Source: UBA10646 sp046296295 (GTDB lineage: Bacteria > Bacteroidota > Bacteroidia > Chitinophagales > Chitinophagaceae). Taken from it: a DNA stretch of 64,000 nucleotides. Below, one piece after another: positions 28,010 to 37,974 of the stretch (its first letter is position 1; each line of letters opens with the position of its first letter). Both the position numbers and the translations under genes were made by a program. The notes under the pieces were generated by a model that worked only from the letters and a program-made list of their open reading frames with translations, did no database searches and was not told the DNA's origin. The DNA is taken from NCBI GenBank assembly GCA_046296295.1, contig JBKBLG010000005.1, positions 62,001 through 126,000 on the forward strand. Reading direction: 5' to 3'.

Positions 28010-28855
28010 TTGAAAAAAATAAAAACTTTATTTCAATATAGAGGTGAACTTATAATTACTCCAGGCCGAGCAAATAAGAATTATTGGAAAGATTTGTGGC
28101 ACTTTCGAGAATTGTTTTACATACTAAGCTGGCGTGATATTAAAGTGCGCTACAAGCAAACAGTAATAGGAGCTGCATGGAGTATTGTACGTCCACTTTT
28201 AACAACTATTATCTTCACAATAGTATTCAGTCGGATCGCGAAATTAGAAGCTTCTAATAATATACCCTACGCATTGATGGTGTATGCGGGTATGTTACCA
28301 TGGCAATTCTTTGCTAATAGTTTAAGTGAAGCGAGTAATAGTTTAATTGGCAATGCCAATCTTATTACTAAAGTATATTTTCCTCGTTTAATCGTACCAG
28401 CAAGTAGTGTTATAACAAGCTTGGTAGATTTCGGAATCACATTCATACTGCTACTAGGTATGTTTCTGTGGTATGGGTTTATGCCCCCCATTCAGATATT
28501 GTTATTACCATTTTTTATAGTAGTTGCATTTTGCTGTGCTATGGGTATAGGTTTATATTTAACAGCAGTGAATGTTAAGTATAGAGATTTTAGATATATT
28601 ATTCCTTTTATTGTGCAGTTTGGCTTATACATTACACCCGTAGGATTTAGCAGTAGCGTTATTGATACAAAGTACAGAATGCTATATGCAATTAATCCTA
28701 TGGTAGGGGTTATTGATGGATTTCGTTGGTGCTTGTTAGGTGAACCCTTTCATGTTGATAGCTTTTGGGTGAGTATAGTTGTGATGATTTCTTTTATGTG
28801 GTTGGGGATTACATACTTCAAGCGGATGGAGAAAAGTTTTGCAGATAATATTTAA
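28010..28855 (+). CDS. wzm: ABC-2 type polysaccharide exporter permease, Wzm family
   Basis: 281 residues with six spans of the ABC-2 type. The N-terminal RELFYILSWRDIKVRYKQTVIGAAW is typical of O-antigen/teichoic-acid permeases. The start is TTG (28010), giving MKKIKTLFQYRGEL; no nearby ATG fits. With the ATPase that follows 11 bases on, it would move lipid-linked polysaccharide across the inner membrane. Its presence with Wza, Wzc and a Wzy-like polymerase in one locus is a mixed arrangement. Confidence 0.9.
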   Translation: MKKIKTLFQYRGELIITPGRANKNYWKDLWHFRELFYILSWRDIKVRYKQTVIGAAWSIVRPLLTTIIFTIVFSRIAKLEASNNIPYALMVYAGMLPWQFFANSLSEASNSLIGNANLITKVYFPRLIVPASSVITSLVDFGITFILLLGMFLWYGFMPPIQILLLPFFIVVAFCCAMGIGLYLTAVNVKYRDFRYIIPFIVQFGLYITPVGFSSSVIDTKYRMLYAINPMVGVIDGFRWCLLGEPFHVDSFWVSIVVMISFMWLGITYFKRMEKSFADNI

Positions 28856-28866
28856 AATAGCATAAG

Positions 28867-30093
28867 TTGAAACCAATTATAGAAGTTAACAATTTATCAA
28901 AGAGGTTTATTATTGCGCATGAAAGCAAAGAGCGGTATACAGCTTTAAGAGATGTGGTAGTACAAAAAGCGAAAAAAATATTTTCATTTCCTACTGCTAT
29001 TAAACCTGCTACAAAAGTTACTAAGGAAGAATTTTGGGCTTTAAAGGATGTTAGCTTTGATGTACAGCAAGGTGATCGTATTGGTATTATTGGTAGAAAT
29101 GGTGCGGGTAAAAGTACGCTCTTAAAAATTCTAAGTAGAATTACAGAACCAACGGTAGGCGAAATTAAAATTCGGGGGCGAGTAGCTTCATTATTAGAGG
29201 TTGGTACAGGGTTTCATCCTGAGCTAACCGGTAGGGAAAATATATTCTTAAATGGGGCTATCTTAGGAATGAGTCGTGCTGAGATTAAAGCAAAATTCGA
29301 TGAAATCGTTGACTTTGCGGAAGTTGAAAAATTCTTAGACACACCTGTAAAAAGATACAGTAGTGGCATGTACGTGCGTTTAGCATTTGCGGTAGCTGCT
29401 CATTTAGAACCAGAAGTATTAATAGTAGATGAGGTGTTAGCAGTAGGTGACGCGCAGTTTCAAAAAAAGTGCTTAGGAAAAATGGAAGATGTGAGCAAGA
29501 ATGAAGGAAGAACTGTACTATTTGTTAGCCATCAAATAAATGTAATTAATCAACTGTGTAACTATGGTGTTCTTTTGAAAAATGGTAAACTAATTGATTG
29601 TAATTTTATTAGTGCAGTTGTGAATCAATATCTTACAAGTAATATAGAATCAAACACGAGAACAAAAAATTTTGAAGTAAGTGCTTTAACGGTTAAAAAT
29701 CAAAACGATGAAACATATTTTTGCTTTAATGATTCTATATTCATCAGTTTCAATTTGAAAAATGTTTCTCAAAAAGCAATTACAGATTTATCTTTTCGGT
29801 TTAAAATTTCTGGTGAATCATGTTCATCTATAGCTACTTTTGATACATGGAAAGGCTATCAGACACATATGATGGAAGCATATGAATCTATATCTATTGA
29901 GTTTCTAACCGAAAAATTAAATTTGTCCACAGGTCAATATTATTTATCCATTTGGGCTCATAGTTATAATTTGGATATTTGGGATTGTATAGTCGATAAT
30001 TTTAAAATATCTTTTATCAACCACGGACTTTTTAAAACATCTGATGATACACTTTCATTAAAAATAATGAATTACAGTTTTTTCATAAAATAA
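28867..30093 (+). CDS. wzt: ABC exporter ATPase with C-terminal glycan-binding domain, Wzt family
   Basis: 408 residues, TTG start. The nucleotide-binding domain (about 1-250) has Walker A GRNGAGKST (76-84), signature YSSGM and Walker B VLIVDEVLAVGD. The C-terminal about 140 residues are beta-rich and resemble the Wzt C-terminal domain, which in known systems recognises the capped end of the finished glycan. A methyltransferase gene follows 5 bases after the stop, which fits a methyl cap as export signal (inference). The C-terminal half is clearly more AT-rich than the ATPase half. Confidence 0.9.
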   Translation: MKPIIEVNNLSKRFIIAHESKERYTALRDVVVQKAKKIFSFPTAIKPATKVTKEEFWALKDVSFDVQQGDRIGIIGRNGAGKSTLLKILSRITEPTVGEIKIRGRVASLLEVGTGFHPELTGRENIFLNGAILGMSRAEIKAKFDEIVDFAEVEKFLDTPVKRYSSGMYVRLAFAVAAHLEPEVLIVDEVLAVGDAQFQKKCLGKMEDVSKNEGRTVLFVSHQINVINQLCNYGVLLKNGKLIDCNFISAVVNQYLTSNIESNTRTKNFEVSALTVKNQNDETYFCFNDSIFISFNLKNVSQKAITDLSFRFKISGESCSSIATFDTWKGYQTHMMEAYESISIEFLTEKLNLSTGQYYLSIWAHSYNLDIWDCIVDNFKISFINHGLFKTSDDTLSLKIMNYSFFIK

Positions 30094-30098
30094 AAAAA

Positions 30099-30860
30099 AT
30101 GAGTGTTTTAGAACGAATAAAAATAAATCCACTAGAAATTAAAAAAGAATCTAGTAATATCCAAGATATTGATAGGTATGAATTTATTGCAAGTTATGTC
30201 AAAGATAAAGTAATTTTAGATGCCGCTTGTGGAAGTGGGTACGGTACATTTTTTCTTTATGAAAAGGGAAAAGCTGATATGATATTTGGCGCAGATATAG
30301 ACGTTGACAGCATAAGAAATCTTAATGAAATTTCTAAAAATAACAATAAAATCAGTTTTTCAGTTGAAGATATTACAAGCTTGACATATCAAAATGATTT
30401 TTTTGATATGATCGTCTCATTCGAAACTATTGAACATATAACGAATGTTGATTTATACTTAAGTGAATTTAAGCGAGTTTTAAAGCAAAATGGTATTGTT
30501 GCAATTTCTACACCTCTAAATGAAACTGAAGATAGGTTCCAGCCTGCAAACCCATATCATATCAGGGAATATAATCTTACAGAGATAACGTCAATTGTCC
30601 AGAAGCACTTCCATATTGAAGACATCTTTTTTCAGTGTGTTGAAATTGAAAGAAATATGATTACAAAATCAATGAATAATTTAGGACTGTACAGTAATCA
30701 TAGAAAGGTTCATTATTTTTTGAAAAATCTAATCCCTAAAACTGTTGTAAGAATTGTTAGAAATTTATTTAATTCGAAGCACGATATAGTGAAGGCTACA
30801 GTATTTTCAAGACATCCAGAAAATGCAAGTGTGGTACTGATTATTGCTCGGAAGAAATAA
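30099..30860 (+). CDS. SAM-dependent class I methyltransferase, possible glycan-capping enzyme
   Basis: 253 residues. Motif I is DAACGSGYG (from Asp41), motif II has GADIDVDSI, and SFETIEHI follows, all of the Methyltransf_11/UbiE-like fold. The exact acceptor cannot be read from sequence. Tight linkage to wzt (5 bases) suggests it modifies the glycan end that the exporter recognises, as in known Wzt-dependent O-antigens; this is inference. The C-terminal basic region (about 195-235) could contact membrane or substrate. Confidence 0.82.
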   Translation: MSVLERIKINPLEIKKESSNIQDIDRYEFIASYVKDKVILDAACGSGYGTFFLYEKGKADMIFGADIDVDSIRNLNEISKNNNKISFSVEDITSLTYQNDFFDMIVSFETIEHITNVDLYLSEFKRVLKQNGIVAISTPLNETEDRFQPANPYHIREYNLTEITSIVQKHFHIEDIFFQCVEIERNMITKSMNNLGLYSNHRKVHYFLKNLIPKTVVRIVRNLFNSKHDIVKATVFSRHPENASVVLIIARKK

Positions 30861-30949
30861 TTGTATAATTTAATGTGGTATCAAAGCATTTCAGTATATC
30901 TGTTTAATTTGTATATGTAAGTTTGATCTATAAAGTTGATAGTTCAACT

Positions 30950-32026
30950 ATGAAAAGTGATCTTAAGATTACTGATAAACTATTAGTTTTTCTAGTTCCA
31001 GTCGCATCAAATGGGGGAGTTGAGACTCATATAATAAATATTTTGAATTCTTGTGCGCCTTCTGAGGTAGTAATAATTACTAGGTTTTTTAAATCGCATT
31101 CTAACTTAGCAAAATATTGTAAAAATAATAATATTAAAGTTATCCATTTTTCGATAATTCCAGCTTATTTGTTGTTTTTCATAGCCGTTAAACTTAGAAT
31201 AAAATACTTTAAAAAAAGAATAATATTTTATACAACAGAGTTATCCTATTCTTGTGTTTTGCTTTCTTGGTTCTTATTATCAAGATCCAAAATAATTAAT
31301 CCAGTCGGCGATCCAGAAGACATAAGAAATTTGGTGAAAAAATTTTTACATCTATATGGTAAGTCTCATTTAATCATTGAAAGTAGTAAGCATTATAACG
31401 AAATAAATTTGTCTAATGCTATAGTTTTGCCGCATATTTCAAATATTGAGAGGATGGAGATTCTTGAAAAAAGTCATTCCCAAAAATTCAGACTGGCTTT
31501 TCTAGGCTGGCTACAAGATAACAAAAGACCAATTGAAACTTTATTAATATTTGAAAATTTATCCAAAATTAAATCCAATGTCATTCTTACTTACTATGGT
31601 ACAGGACCTGAAGAGGCAACTTTAAGAGCTCTAGTCGAGGATAAATGCCTGAGTGATAAGATTTTTTTTAAGAGGGGTTGGAATAACTTAGATGAGCTAA
31701 AGGAAATTCATAAGGAGATAGACTTATGTCTTTTTTTTTCCAAAAAGGAAGGACTGCCACTAACTTTAATTGAGTGCTGTGCTTTTGGAACTGCATTTAT
31801 TGCTACTGACGTGGGAGTTATTGAAACGCTATTAGAATTTTCTCCGAAATCCAAGTTAGTTAAATTCAATGCCGAAGAGATAAGTAAAGCAATAAGCATT
31901 GTTATAGAAGACTATCATTTAAAACCACACTTCCCCCAAAAAATAGACGAAGCAAAATTTAATAATCTATACTCTAGGAAATCTTTAACTACATCTTATA
32001 TCAACATGATTAATGGAATACATTAA
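30950..32026 (+). CDS. Glycosyltransferase family 4
   Basis: 358 residues from the ATG at 30950; a TTG at 30923 would add nine residues. The N-terminal domain begins LLVFLVPVASNGGVETHIINIL, typical of GT-B enzymes with the GGVE motif. The C-terminal nucleotide-sugar domain has FFSKKEGLPLTLIECCAFGT, carrying the EX7E motif. Donor and acceptor are unknown. The stop overlaps the next gene's start by 14 bases. Very AT-rich, as are its neighbours. Confidence 0.85.
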   Translation: MKSDLKITDKLLVFLVPVASNGGVETHIINILNSCAPSEVVIITRFFKSHSNLAKYCKNNNIKVIHFSIIPAYLLFFIAVKLRIKYFKKRIIFYTTELSYSCVLLSWFLLSRSKIINPVGDPEDIRNLVKKFLHLYGKSHLIIESSKHYNEINLSNAIVLPHISNIERMEILEKSHSQKFRLAFLGWLQDNKRPIETLLIFENLSKIKSNVILTYYGTGPEEATLRALVEDKCLSDKIFFKRGWNNLDELKEIHKEIDLCLFFSKKEGLPLTLIECCAFGTAFIATDVGVIETLLEFSPKSKLVKFNAEEISKAISIVIEDYHLKPHFPQKIDEAKFNNLYSRKSLTTSYINMINGIH

Positions 32027-32594
32027 AAATTACATAATAAGATTGCTACTTTTTTTAAAGGTTAAATTAGGAACAATCAAACTTTATTGGTATAGAATAT
32101 ATTATTATTACTTTTTTAAGCGATTAGACGTAAGTATTAAAGGGAAAATTTTCATACGTGGTGGTAGGGGAGTTAATAAATTTGGATCCAATCTGGCTTT
32201 TTTTCAAAATTGTGTGATTGAATCTTTTGGTATCAAGTCAAATCTAATTATTGGTGATAATTGTTGTTTTGCTTATGGTGTTGTGATTGCTCTGACAAAA
32301 AGGATAGAAATCGGAAATAATGTTTGGGTCGGGGAGTACACTTCAATAAGGGATACAACTCATCGGTTTCATCTGGAGTTTGGCTTAGGAGTATTAGAGG
32401 ATAAATTTTCACCAATTACGATTGGAAATAATGTTTGGATTGGAAGAGGGTGTATCATTTTGCCTGGAACTGTAATTTCAGATAATGTCATAGTTGCCGC
32501 CAATTCTGTTGTAAGAGGAAGATTAGAGTCAAATCATGTTTACGGCGGTTCCCCTGCCAAGCTTATAAAAAAGGTAGATACCAAATATTCTTAG
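32013..32594 (+). CDS. Hexapeptide-repeat acyltransferase (WbbJ/LbetaH family)
   Basis: 193 residues. A basic, hydrophobic N-terminus is followed by hexapeptide repeats (IIGDNCCFAYGVVIA, IGNNVWVGEYTSI, IGNNVWIGRGCIILPG) and the closing YGGSPAKLIKK. Such enzymes O-acetylate sugars in surface polysaccharides. Its ATG overlaps the previous glycosyltransferase by 14 bases, so the two are translationally coupled and may act on the same sugar. The family call is firm, the substrate unknown. Confidence 0.85.
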   Translation: MEYIKNYIIRLLLFLKVKLGTIKLYWYRIYYYYFFKRLDVSIKGKIFIRGGRGVNKFGSNLAFFQNCVIESFGIKSNLIIGDNCCFAYGVVIALTKRIEIGNNVWVGEYTSIRDTTHRFHLEFGLGVLEDKFSPITIGNNVWIGRGCIILPGTVISDNVIVAANSVVRGRLESNHVYGGSPAKLIKKVDTKYS

Positions 32595-32596
32595 AA

Positions 32597-33565
32597 ATGA
32601 AAAAAAAATTTGCAATTATTGGTGCTGCCGGCTTTATTGCACCACGGCACATGAAGGCCATTAAGGATACCGGCAATGTTATTGTTTGTGCTTTAGATAA
32701 GTTTGATAGTGTTGGTATTTTAGATAGTCATTTTCCGAATGCCGATTTTTTTACTGAGTTCGAACGTTTCGATAGACATATAGAAAAGTTGCGTTTAAAA
32801 AATGCACCAATCGATTATGTGTCGGTATGTTCGCCAAACTATTTACACGATGCTCATATACGTTTTGGTTTAAGAAATAATGCTGATGTTATTTGTGAAA
32901 AACCGTTGGTATTAAATCCCTGGAATATCGATTCTTTAGCTGATATAGAACAACAAACGGGTAAACGCATTTACAATATTTTGCAACTGCGTTTACATCC
33001 CGCAATTATTGCTTTACGAGAAAAAGTAAAAGCAGGCGATCCAACCAAAGTGTACGATGTAGATTTAACTTATATTACCTCAAGAGGTAATTGGTATTAT
33101 ACCAGTTGGAAAGGCGATAAATCAAAATCGGGTGGAATTGCAACCAATATTGGCGTACATTTTTACGATATGTTGTCATGGATTTTTGGCGATCTTAAAG
33201 AAAATATCGTGCATGTACATGAACATGATAGAGCTGCGGGTTATTTGGAATTTACACAAGCAAGGGTGCGTTGGTTTTTAAGTATCGATTATAATACTAT
33301 ACCTGAAGGTGTAAGAGCTGCAGGAAAAAGAACCTATCGTTCATTAGATATTAATGGCGATTCGTTTGAATTTAGTGATGGGTTTACCGAACTGCATACA
33401 CATAGTTATCAAGAAATTTTAGCAGGCAGAGGTTTTGCTTTACAAGAAGCCAAAACATCTATCAATATTGTACAAGATATTAGAACTCAAATACCACAAG
33501 GTTTAAAAGGCAATTACCACCCATTTGCCAAATTACCTTTGAGTAAACATCCATTTAATATTTAA
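32597..33565 (+). CDS. wbpB: Gfo/Idh/MocA oxidoreductase, WbpB/WlbA-type UDP-GlcNAcA 3-dehydrogenase
   Basis: 322 residues. N-terminal Rossmann motif FAIIGAAGFIAPRHMKAI, then VSVCSPNYLHDAHI and CEKPLVLNPWN with the catalytic-region Lys-Pro, and the family stretch GIATNIGVHFYDMLSWIFG. These match WbpB/WlbA, which oxidises UDP-GlcNAc uronate at C3 before transamination by WbpE and acetylation by WbpD. A WbpD homologue lies at 27.2 kb in the same locus, supporting the assignment. More G+C-rich than its neighbours, a sign of mosaic origin. Confidence 0.87.
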   Translation: MKKKFAIIGAAGFIAPRHMKAIKDTGNVIVCALDKFDSVGILDSHFPNADFFTEFERFDRHIEKLRLKNAPIDYVSVCSPNYLHDAHIRFGLRNNADVICEKPLVLNPWNIDSLADIEQQTGKRIYNILQLRLHPAIIALREKVKAGDPTKVYDVDLTYITSRGNWYYTSWKGDKSKSGGIATNIGVHFYDMLSWIFGDLKENIVHVHEHDRAAGYLEFTQARVRWFLSIDYNTIPEGVRAAGKRTYRSLDINGDSFEFSDGFTELHTHSYQEILAGRGFALQEAKTSINIVQDIRTQIPQGLKGNYHPFAKLPLSKHPFNI

Positions 33566-33570
33566 TTCTT

Positions 33571-34815
33571 TTGAGTAAACATATTTTATTTATAAGTAGC
33601 GTTAATTTGACAACTAATCCAAGGATTCTTAAAGAAATCAAATTAGCAATACAAATTGGATATGAAGTAAGTTTCATTGGTTTTAGATTAGGGAATTGGT
33701 CAGATAAAATTGAAGCACAACATCAAAAAAAATTTAGTGGCTTAGCAAATTTAATTTATCTAGACGCCACAAGAGAAAACTATTTCCAATGGTTAATTAG
33801 CACAGTATTGGAAAAGCTATCGAGATTGGTTTATCCAATTTATAAAAAAAATTTTTTTATAAATTCTCTAGGTCATAACAAACGTAGTTATATTCTCAAT
33901 CAGTATTTAACAAATGGTAATTTCAAGCAACCTGATTTAGTTATTGCTCATACATTAGTAACTTTATATCCCGCTTTTAGGTTTGCTCAAGATAGTAAAA
34001 TTCCTTTTGCATTTGATGTAGAAGATTTCCATCCTGGTGAAAAAATTCATAGCGATGTCGAAAATGAAAAACAAAGAAGAATCTTTTTATTAAAGAAAAT
34101 TTTGCCTTATGCGAAGTATGTTTCTTGTGCATCACCACTTATTGCATTCGAAATGCAAGAATTACTAAAGTCAACAAATGAAACGGAAGATCTCGTTTTT
34201 ACAATCAACAACACTTTCTCTAAATATGAGTTTATTCAACCTGAACAATTAACATTCGAAAATCAATCAAGGCTAAAGTTTATTTGGTTTTCACAAAATA
34301 TTTCTTTTGGAAGAGGACTAGAAATTGTTATACCAATTCTTGAAAAATATGCTCAACATATTACTCTAGAATTAGTTGGTAGAATAGATTCGATATTTTA
34401 CGAACAGTTCATAAAAACCAATACTAAATGGATTAAAATAACTGAACCCTTAAGTCAAGTTGCTTTGCATCAGTACTTATCTCAATTCGATATAGGTTTG
34501 GCAATTGAAATGAATACCGCTGATTATAATCGAGAACTGGCTTTAACAAATAAAATCATTGCATATTTTCAATCTGGTTTATACATCTTTTCAACTAATA
34601 CAAAAGCTCAAGAAGCTTTTTTAGGCGATAAAAAAAATCATGGAATTTGTATAGGTCAATCAAGTGATGATTTAAGAAATGGAATTGAATTTGTACTTTC
34701 AAGAAAAATTGAAATTTTAAAAAATAAGCAACAAAGATTTCAAGATGCTAAGACATTTAATTGGGAAAACGAGTCTGATAAATTGCAATTGAAGTGGAAT
34801 AAAATTTTAGTTTGA
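33571..34815 (+). CDS. Glycosyltransferase, GT-B fold (group 1-like)
   Basis: 414 residues from a TTG start (SKHILFISSVNLTTNPRILKE). The NPRILKE phrase is common in a GT4-like subgroup of Bacteroidota. It has FAFDVEDFHPGE in the N-terminal half and a nucleotide-sugar-binding-like C-terminal half (SQVALHQYLSQFDIGLAIE). The classical EX7E motif is not obvious, so it is a diverged member. The stop overlaps the next start by four bases. Strongly AT-rich. Confidence 0.75.
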   Translation: MSKHILFISSVNLTTNPRILKEIKLAIQIGYEVSFIGFRLGNWSDKIEAQHQKKFSGLANLIYLDATRENYFQWLISTVLEKLSRLVYPIYKKNFFINSLGHNKRSYILNQYLTNGNFKQPDLVIAHTLVTLYPAFRFAQDSKIPFAFDVEDFHPGEKIHSDVENEKQRRIFLLKKILPYAKYVSCASPLIAFEMQELLKSTNETEDLVFTINNTFSKYEFIQPEQLTFENQSRLKFIWFSQNISFGRGLEIVIPILEKYAQHITLELVGRIDSIFYEQFIKTNTKWIKITEPLSQVALHQYLSQFDIGLAIEMNTADYNRELALTNKIIAYFQSGLYIFSTNTKAQEAFLGDKKNHGICIGQSSDDLRNGIEFVLSRKIEILKNKQQRFQDAKTFNWENESDKLQLKWNKILV

Positions 34816-36071
34816 AACAACTCTTTATCATAGCACCCCACTTTCCACCATCTTCATTGCCACCATCGCAAAGGGTAAGGTTATTGGTGAGAAATGCAAA
34901 ACAGTTTGGATTTTTTCCACATGCTTATACTGTAAATGCTCATTATCGCGAAGAAACTACCGATGAGTGGATGAATGAATTATTGGGTAATGATTATTTG
35001 GTAACTGAAATTAATTGTTTTGATCAACGTAGAACGAGAAAATTCGGCATTGGAGATTTAGGCTTACGCATGTTACCCTTTTTAATTGTTCGATTGATTA
35101 AGGATGCAAAAAAGCTAAAACCAGATTTTATTTTATATCCTGTACCGCCTTGGTATATTTTAATTGCAGCACCAGTGGTAAAATGGTTTACCAAAGTTCC
35201 GTATGGTATAGATTTTATTGATCCCTGGGTGCATGAAGTTGCATCAAAAAATCATGTTGGCTTTAAATACAAAGCTTCTCAATACATCGCTAGAAACCTA
35301 GAAAAATGGGTATGTAAAAATGCATCTGTTATATTTTCTGTTTCAGAAGGGATTAACCAAAACATAAAAAAAAGACATTCCATTTTAAAAAATAAACCAA
35401 TGGTGGCTGTTGCTTATGGTGCGGAAGAAAACGATTTTATTCATTTAGCGAATCAAATAAAATTAACTAAGAACGAACAATTGACAGTTAGATACATTGG
35501 TGCAATTTGGGACGATTGTTATCCAGTTTTAGACGGGTTAATGCCTGCACTTGCTCAGTGGCAAAAACAAGTTAAATTTAATTTAGAAATGTATGGAACT
35601 ACTTATGCAGGCGAGGGGTTAGCTAAACCTCAAATGTATACCTGGTTTAATGCAAATAAGATGAATAGCTTTGCCAAAGAGTTTCCCTTAAGAGTAGCGT
35701 ACAAAAAGGCAGTAGAACTGACTTTAACAGCCGACATATTATTCTTAGTTGGTGGCATGCAGCCCTATTACGCTGCCTCAAAACTCATGGGTTTAATAGT
35801 TTCAAAAAAACCATTCTTGGCTTTTGTACATCAAGATTCTTTTCCCGCTAAATTTTTGCAAGAAGTGAACTATCCTTATGTAGTTACTTATTCAAATACA
35901 GAAGATGAATTGCCAATTAAAAAGCAAGCTGCTTTAATAGATACATTCAATAAATTATATGCCAAAATGCATCAATTTCAACCGGTTGATCTTACACATT
36001 CTTTGGTTGAGGCAAATACTGCTGTTGGAATGACAAAAGTTTTTCTGCAAGAAATTTCAAAACATTTATAA
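34812..36071 (+). CDS. Glycosyltransferase family 4-like protein
   Basis: 419 residues starting with TTG inside the previous stop (ATGA-like overlap). The N-terminus reads LFIIAPHFPPSSLPPSQRVR, common in GT4-like enzymes with the FPP motif. Asp/Pro-rich IDFIDPWVHEV precedes the linker, and the C-terminal half includes LTVRYIGAIWDDCYPVLDGL. No clean EX7E motif. The specificity is unknown; coupled translation with the preceding glycosyltransferase suggests successive steps on one glycan. Confidence 0.75.
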   Translation: MKQLFIIAPHFPPSSLPPSQRVRLLVRNAKQFGFFPHAYTVNAHYREETTDEWMNELLGNDYLVTEINCFDQRRTRKFGIGDLGLRMLPFLIVRLIKDAKKLKPDFILYPVPPWYILIAAPVVKWFTKVPYGIDFIDPWVHEVASKNHVGFKYKASQYIARNLEKWVCKNASVIFSVSEGINQNIKKRHSILKNKPMVAVAYGAEENDFIHLANQIKLTKNEQLTVRYIGAIWDDCYPVLDGLMPALAQWQKQVKFNLEMYGTTYAGEGLAKPQMYTWFNANKMNSFAKEFPLRVAYKKAVELTLTADILFLVGGMQPYYAASKLMGLIVSKKPFLAFVHQDSFPAKFLQEVNYPYVVTYSNTEDELPIKKQAALIDTFNKLYAKMHQFQPVDLTHSLVEANTAVGMTKVFLQEISKHL

Positions 36072-36076
36072 ATCAC

Positions 36077-37048
36077 ATGATTAATCATTTAGATAATATA
36101 CGAGCAAAAAAAGTACTAGTCACTGGTGGATTGGGTTTTGTAGGGCATAATTTGGTGAAAATATTATTGAATACATATAATTGTGAAGTAATAGTTGTAG
36201 ACAATTGTGTGAACAGTAGTACAGCCGTATTAGGAGCTGATATTGATCAAGTACAATTCCATCAAATATCCGTATTAGATTCCGAGAAATTATTCCCATT
36301 AATTCAACAAGTAAATTTTGTTTTTCATTTAGCCTGCAAACAAATATCGGCATCAGGTAAAGAAGCATTAGACGATATGAAAGTAAATGCAGAAAGCACT
36401 TTAAATATTTTGGAATTTATAAAAAATAATTCTTTGCCTTTATTAGAGCGATTTGTGTATACTTCATCATGTTCGGTGTATGGTAGCAGTACTAAATTGC
36501 CAGCATCTGAAAGTGATCCAACTTTTGTATTAAGTAATTACGCAGCCACTAAATTATTGGGCGAAAACTATACTTTAATTTATAACAAGAATTACGAAAT
36601 TCCTACTTCAAGTGTACGATATTCAAACGTATATGGTTATGGACAATCTCCTAGAAATCCATATTGTGGCGTATTAGGTAAATTTGTTCACAATGCATTA
36701 ATCAGTCAACCACTTTCTGTTTTTGGTGATGGTGAACAAACAAGAGATTATACTTTTATTACCGATGCTATTGATGCTACTATTTTAGCAGCAGTGCATC
36801 CAAAGGCGTTGGGCGATGTTTTTAATGTTGGTACAGGTGTGGAAACATCGGTAAACGAGTTAGCTGAAATTATTGCAAATCATGTAGGGAATATCACTAT
36901 TCAAAATGTACCTGAAAGAGATATTGATAATATTCGTAGACGTTCAATTGATATTGAAAAAATCCATCAACGTTTAGGTTGGTCACCAAAGGTTAACATT
37001 AAAAATGGTATTGAAAAAACATTGCATTGGTATAAGACCACTTTGTAA
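36077..37048 (+). CDS. NAD-dependent epimerase/dehydratase (extended SDR)
   Basis: 323 residues. Cofactor motif VLVTGGLGFVGHNLV at the N-terminus, a Ser in YTSSCSVYG and the catalytic Tyr/Lys in SNYAATK. The substrate-binding half has SSVRYSNVYGYGQSP and a DNIRRRSIDIEK tail, close to UDP-glucose/UDP-GlcNAc 4-epimerases and UDP-glucuronate-type enzymes. It should make a nucleotide-sugar precursor for this locus. The reaction (4-epimerisation or dehydration) cannot be settled by eye. Confidence 0.86.
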   Translation: MINHLDNIRAKKVLVTGGLGFVGHNLVKILLNTYNCEVIVVDNCVNSSTAVLGADIDQVQFHQISVLDSEKLFPLIQQVNFVFHLACKQISASGKEALDDMKVNAESTLNILEFIKNNSLPLLERFVYTSSCSVYGSSTKLPASESDPTFVLSNYAATKLLGENYTLIYNKNYEIPTSSVRYSNVYGYGQSPRNPYCGVLGKFVHNALISQPLSVFGDGEQTRDYTFITDAIDATILAAVHPKALGDVFNVGTGVETSVNELAEIIANHVGNITIQNVPERDIDNIRRRSIDIEKIHQRLGWSPKVNIKNGIEKTLHWYKTTL

Positions 37049-37058
37049 TAAGTAGTTT

Positions 37059-37946
37059 ATGGCATTAAGAGATCGATTGAGTTTTGGGTGCGTTGCTTTA
37101 ACAACTTTTAGATTTCAAAGTGAAGCACTTCAAATTTTGAATCTTGCCTTTGAAAATGGTATAACATCTTTTGATACAGCTCCTCTATATGGCAAAGGGT
37201 ATTCAGAAAAAATTTTGGGGGCTTTTATAAAAGATAAACGTAATAATGTTGTAGTCACCACTAAAGTAGGTTTGGGCTTAACAGATTATAGAACGATCCC
37301 AACTATTATTGCTTTGCCTTTGAATAGTATAAAGACAAAGTTGACTAAGAAAAAGGTTATTGATGAATTTGTTTCATTAGAAAAGCCAACACCGTTAACT
37401 CTAAGAAAGATTGATAAACTCTACATTGAACGCTCTATTCAAAAAAGCTTAAAGCGTTTACAAACAAGTTATATTGATAATTTTTTCTTACATGAAGCAA
37501 TGCCTGGTTTTTTGACCGATGAGGCCTTGTTTTTTCTATTACAACTTAAGGCAAGAGGGCTTGTGAAGAATCTAGGAATTGCCTCTGGAGCAGTTAATTA
37601 CGATAATTTAGATTCATCTAGTGTCAAAGGGATGGATGTATTACAATATGAATATAATTGGTTTCAAAGAACAGAAGTTCTTCAAAATGAATTCCCAGGT
37701 TTTACGCATAACTTTCATAGTGTTTTTAAGCCACTCCATTTTGTAAAGAAAGATAAATCAAGCATTTATCGACTTCCAGGTTATTTGTTATGTGAAGCAG
37801 TTCGACAAAATAAAACGAATGGTAAAGTATTATTCTCTACCTCCAAAGAAGAAAGACTGTTGAGTAATCTTAAATATTTTGATGATGCATTTTTGCTCAA
37901 CGCAAGTCAATTGAACGAGGAAATTCAGTCTTTGTTTGAAAATTAA
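37059..37946 (+). CDS. Aldo/keto reductase family protein
   Basis: 295 residues. The start RLSFGCVALTT and GITSFDTAPLYGKGYSEKILG carry the Asp and the catalytic Tyr; VVVTTKVG gives the Lys, and NFFLHEAMP the His, so the tetrad looks complete. It could reduce a keto-sugar intermediate or another small carbonyl. The gene sits between an epimerase and a GMC oxidoreductase, a set that could remodel one sugar or side group. The middle part (about 95-125) is longer than usual. Confidence 0.8.
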   Translation: MALRDRLSFGCVALTTFRFQSEALQILNLAFENGITSFDTAPLYGKGYSEKILGAFIKDKRNNVVVTTKVGLGLTDYRTIPTIIALPLNSIKTKLTKKKVIDEFVSLEKPTPLTLRKIDKLYIERSIQKSLKRLQTSYIDNFFLHEAMPGFLTDEALFFLLQLKARGLVKNLGIASGAVNYDNLDSSSVKGMDVLQYEYNWFQRTEVLQNEFPGFTHNFHSVFKPLHFVKKDKSSIYRLPGYLLCEAVRQNKTNGKVLFSTSKEERLLSNLKYFDDAFLLNASQLNEEIQSLFEN

Positions 37947-37974
37947 TTAATTGTAAGAAATTAAAACACAAAAA

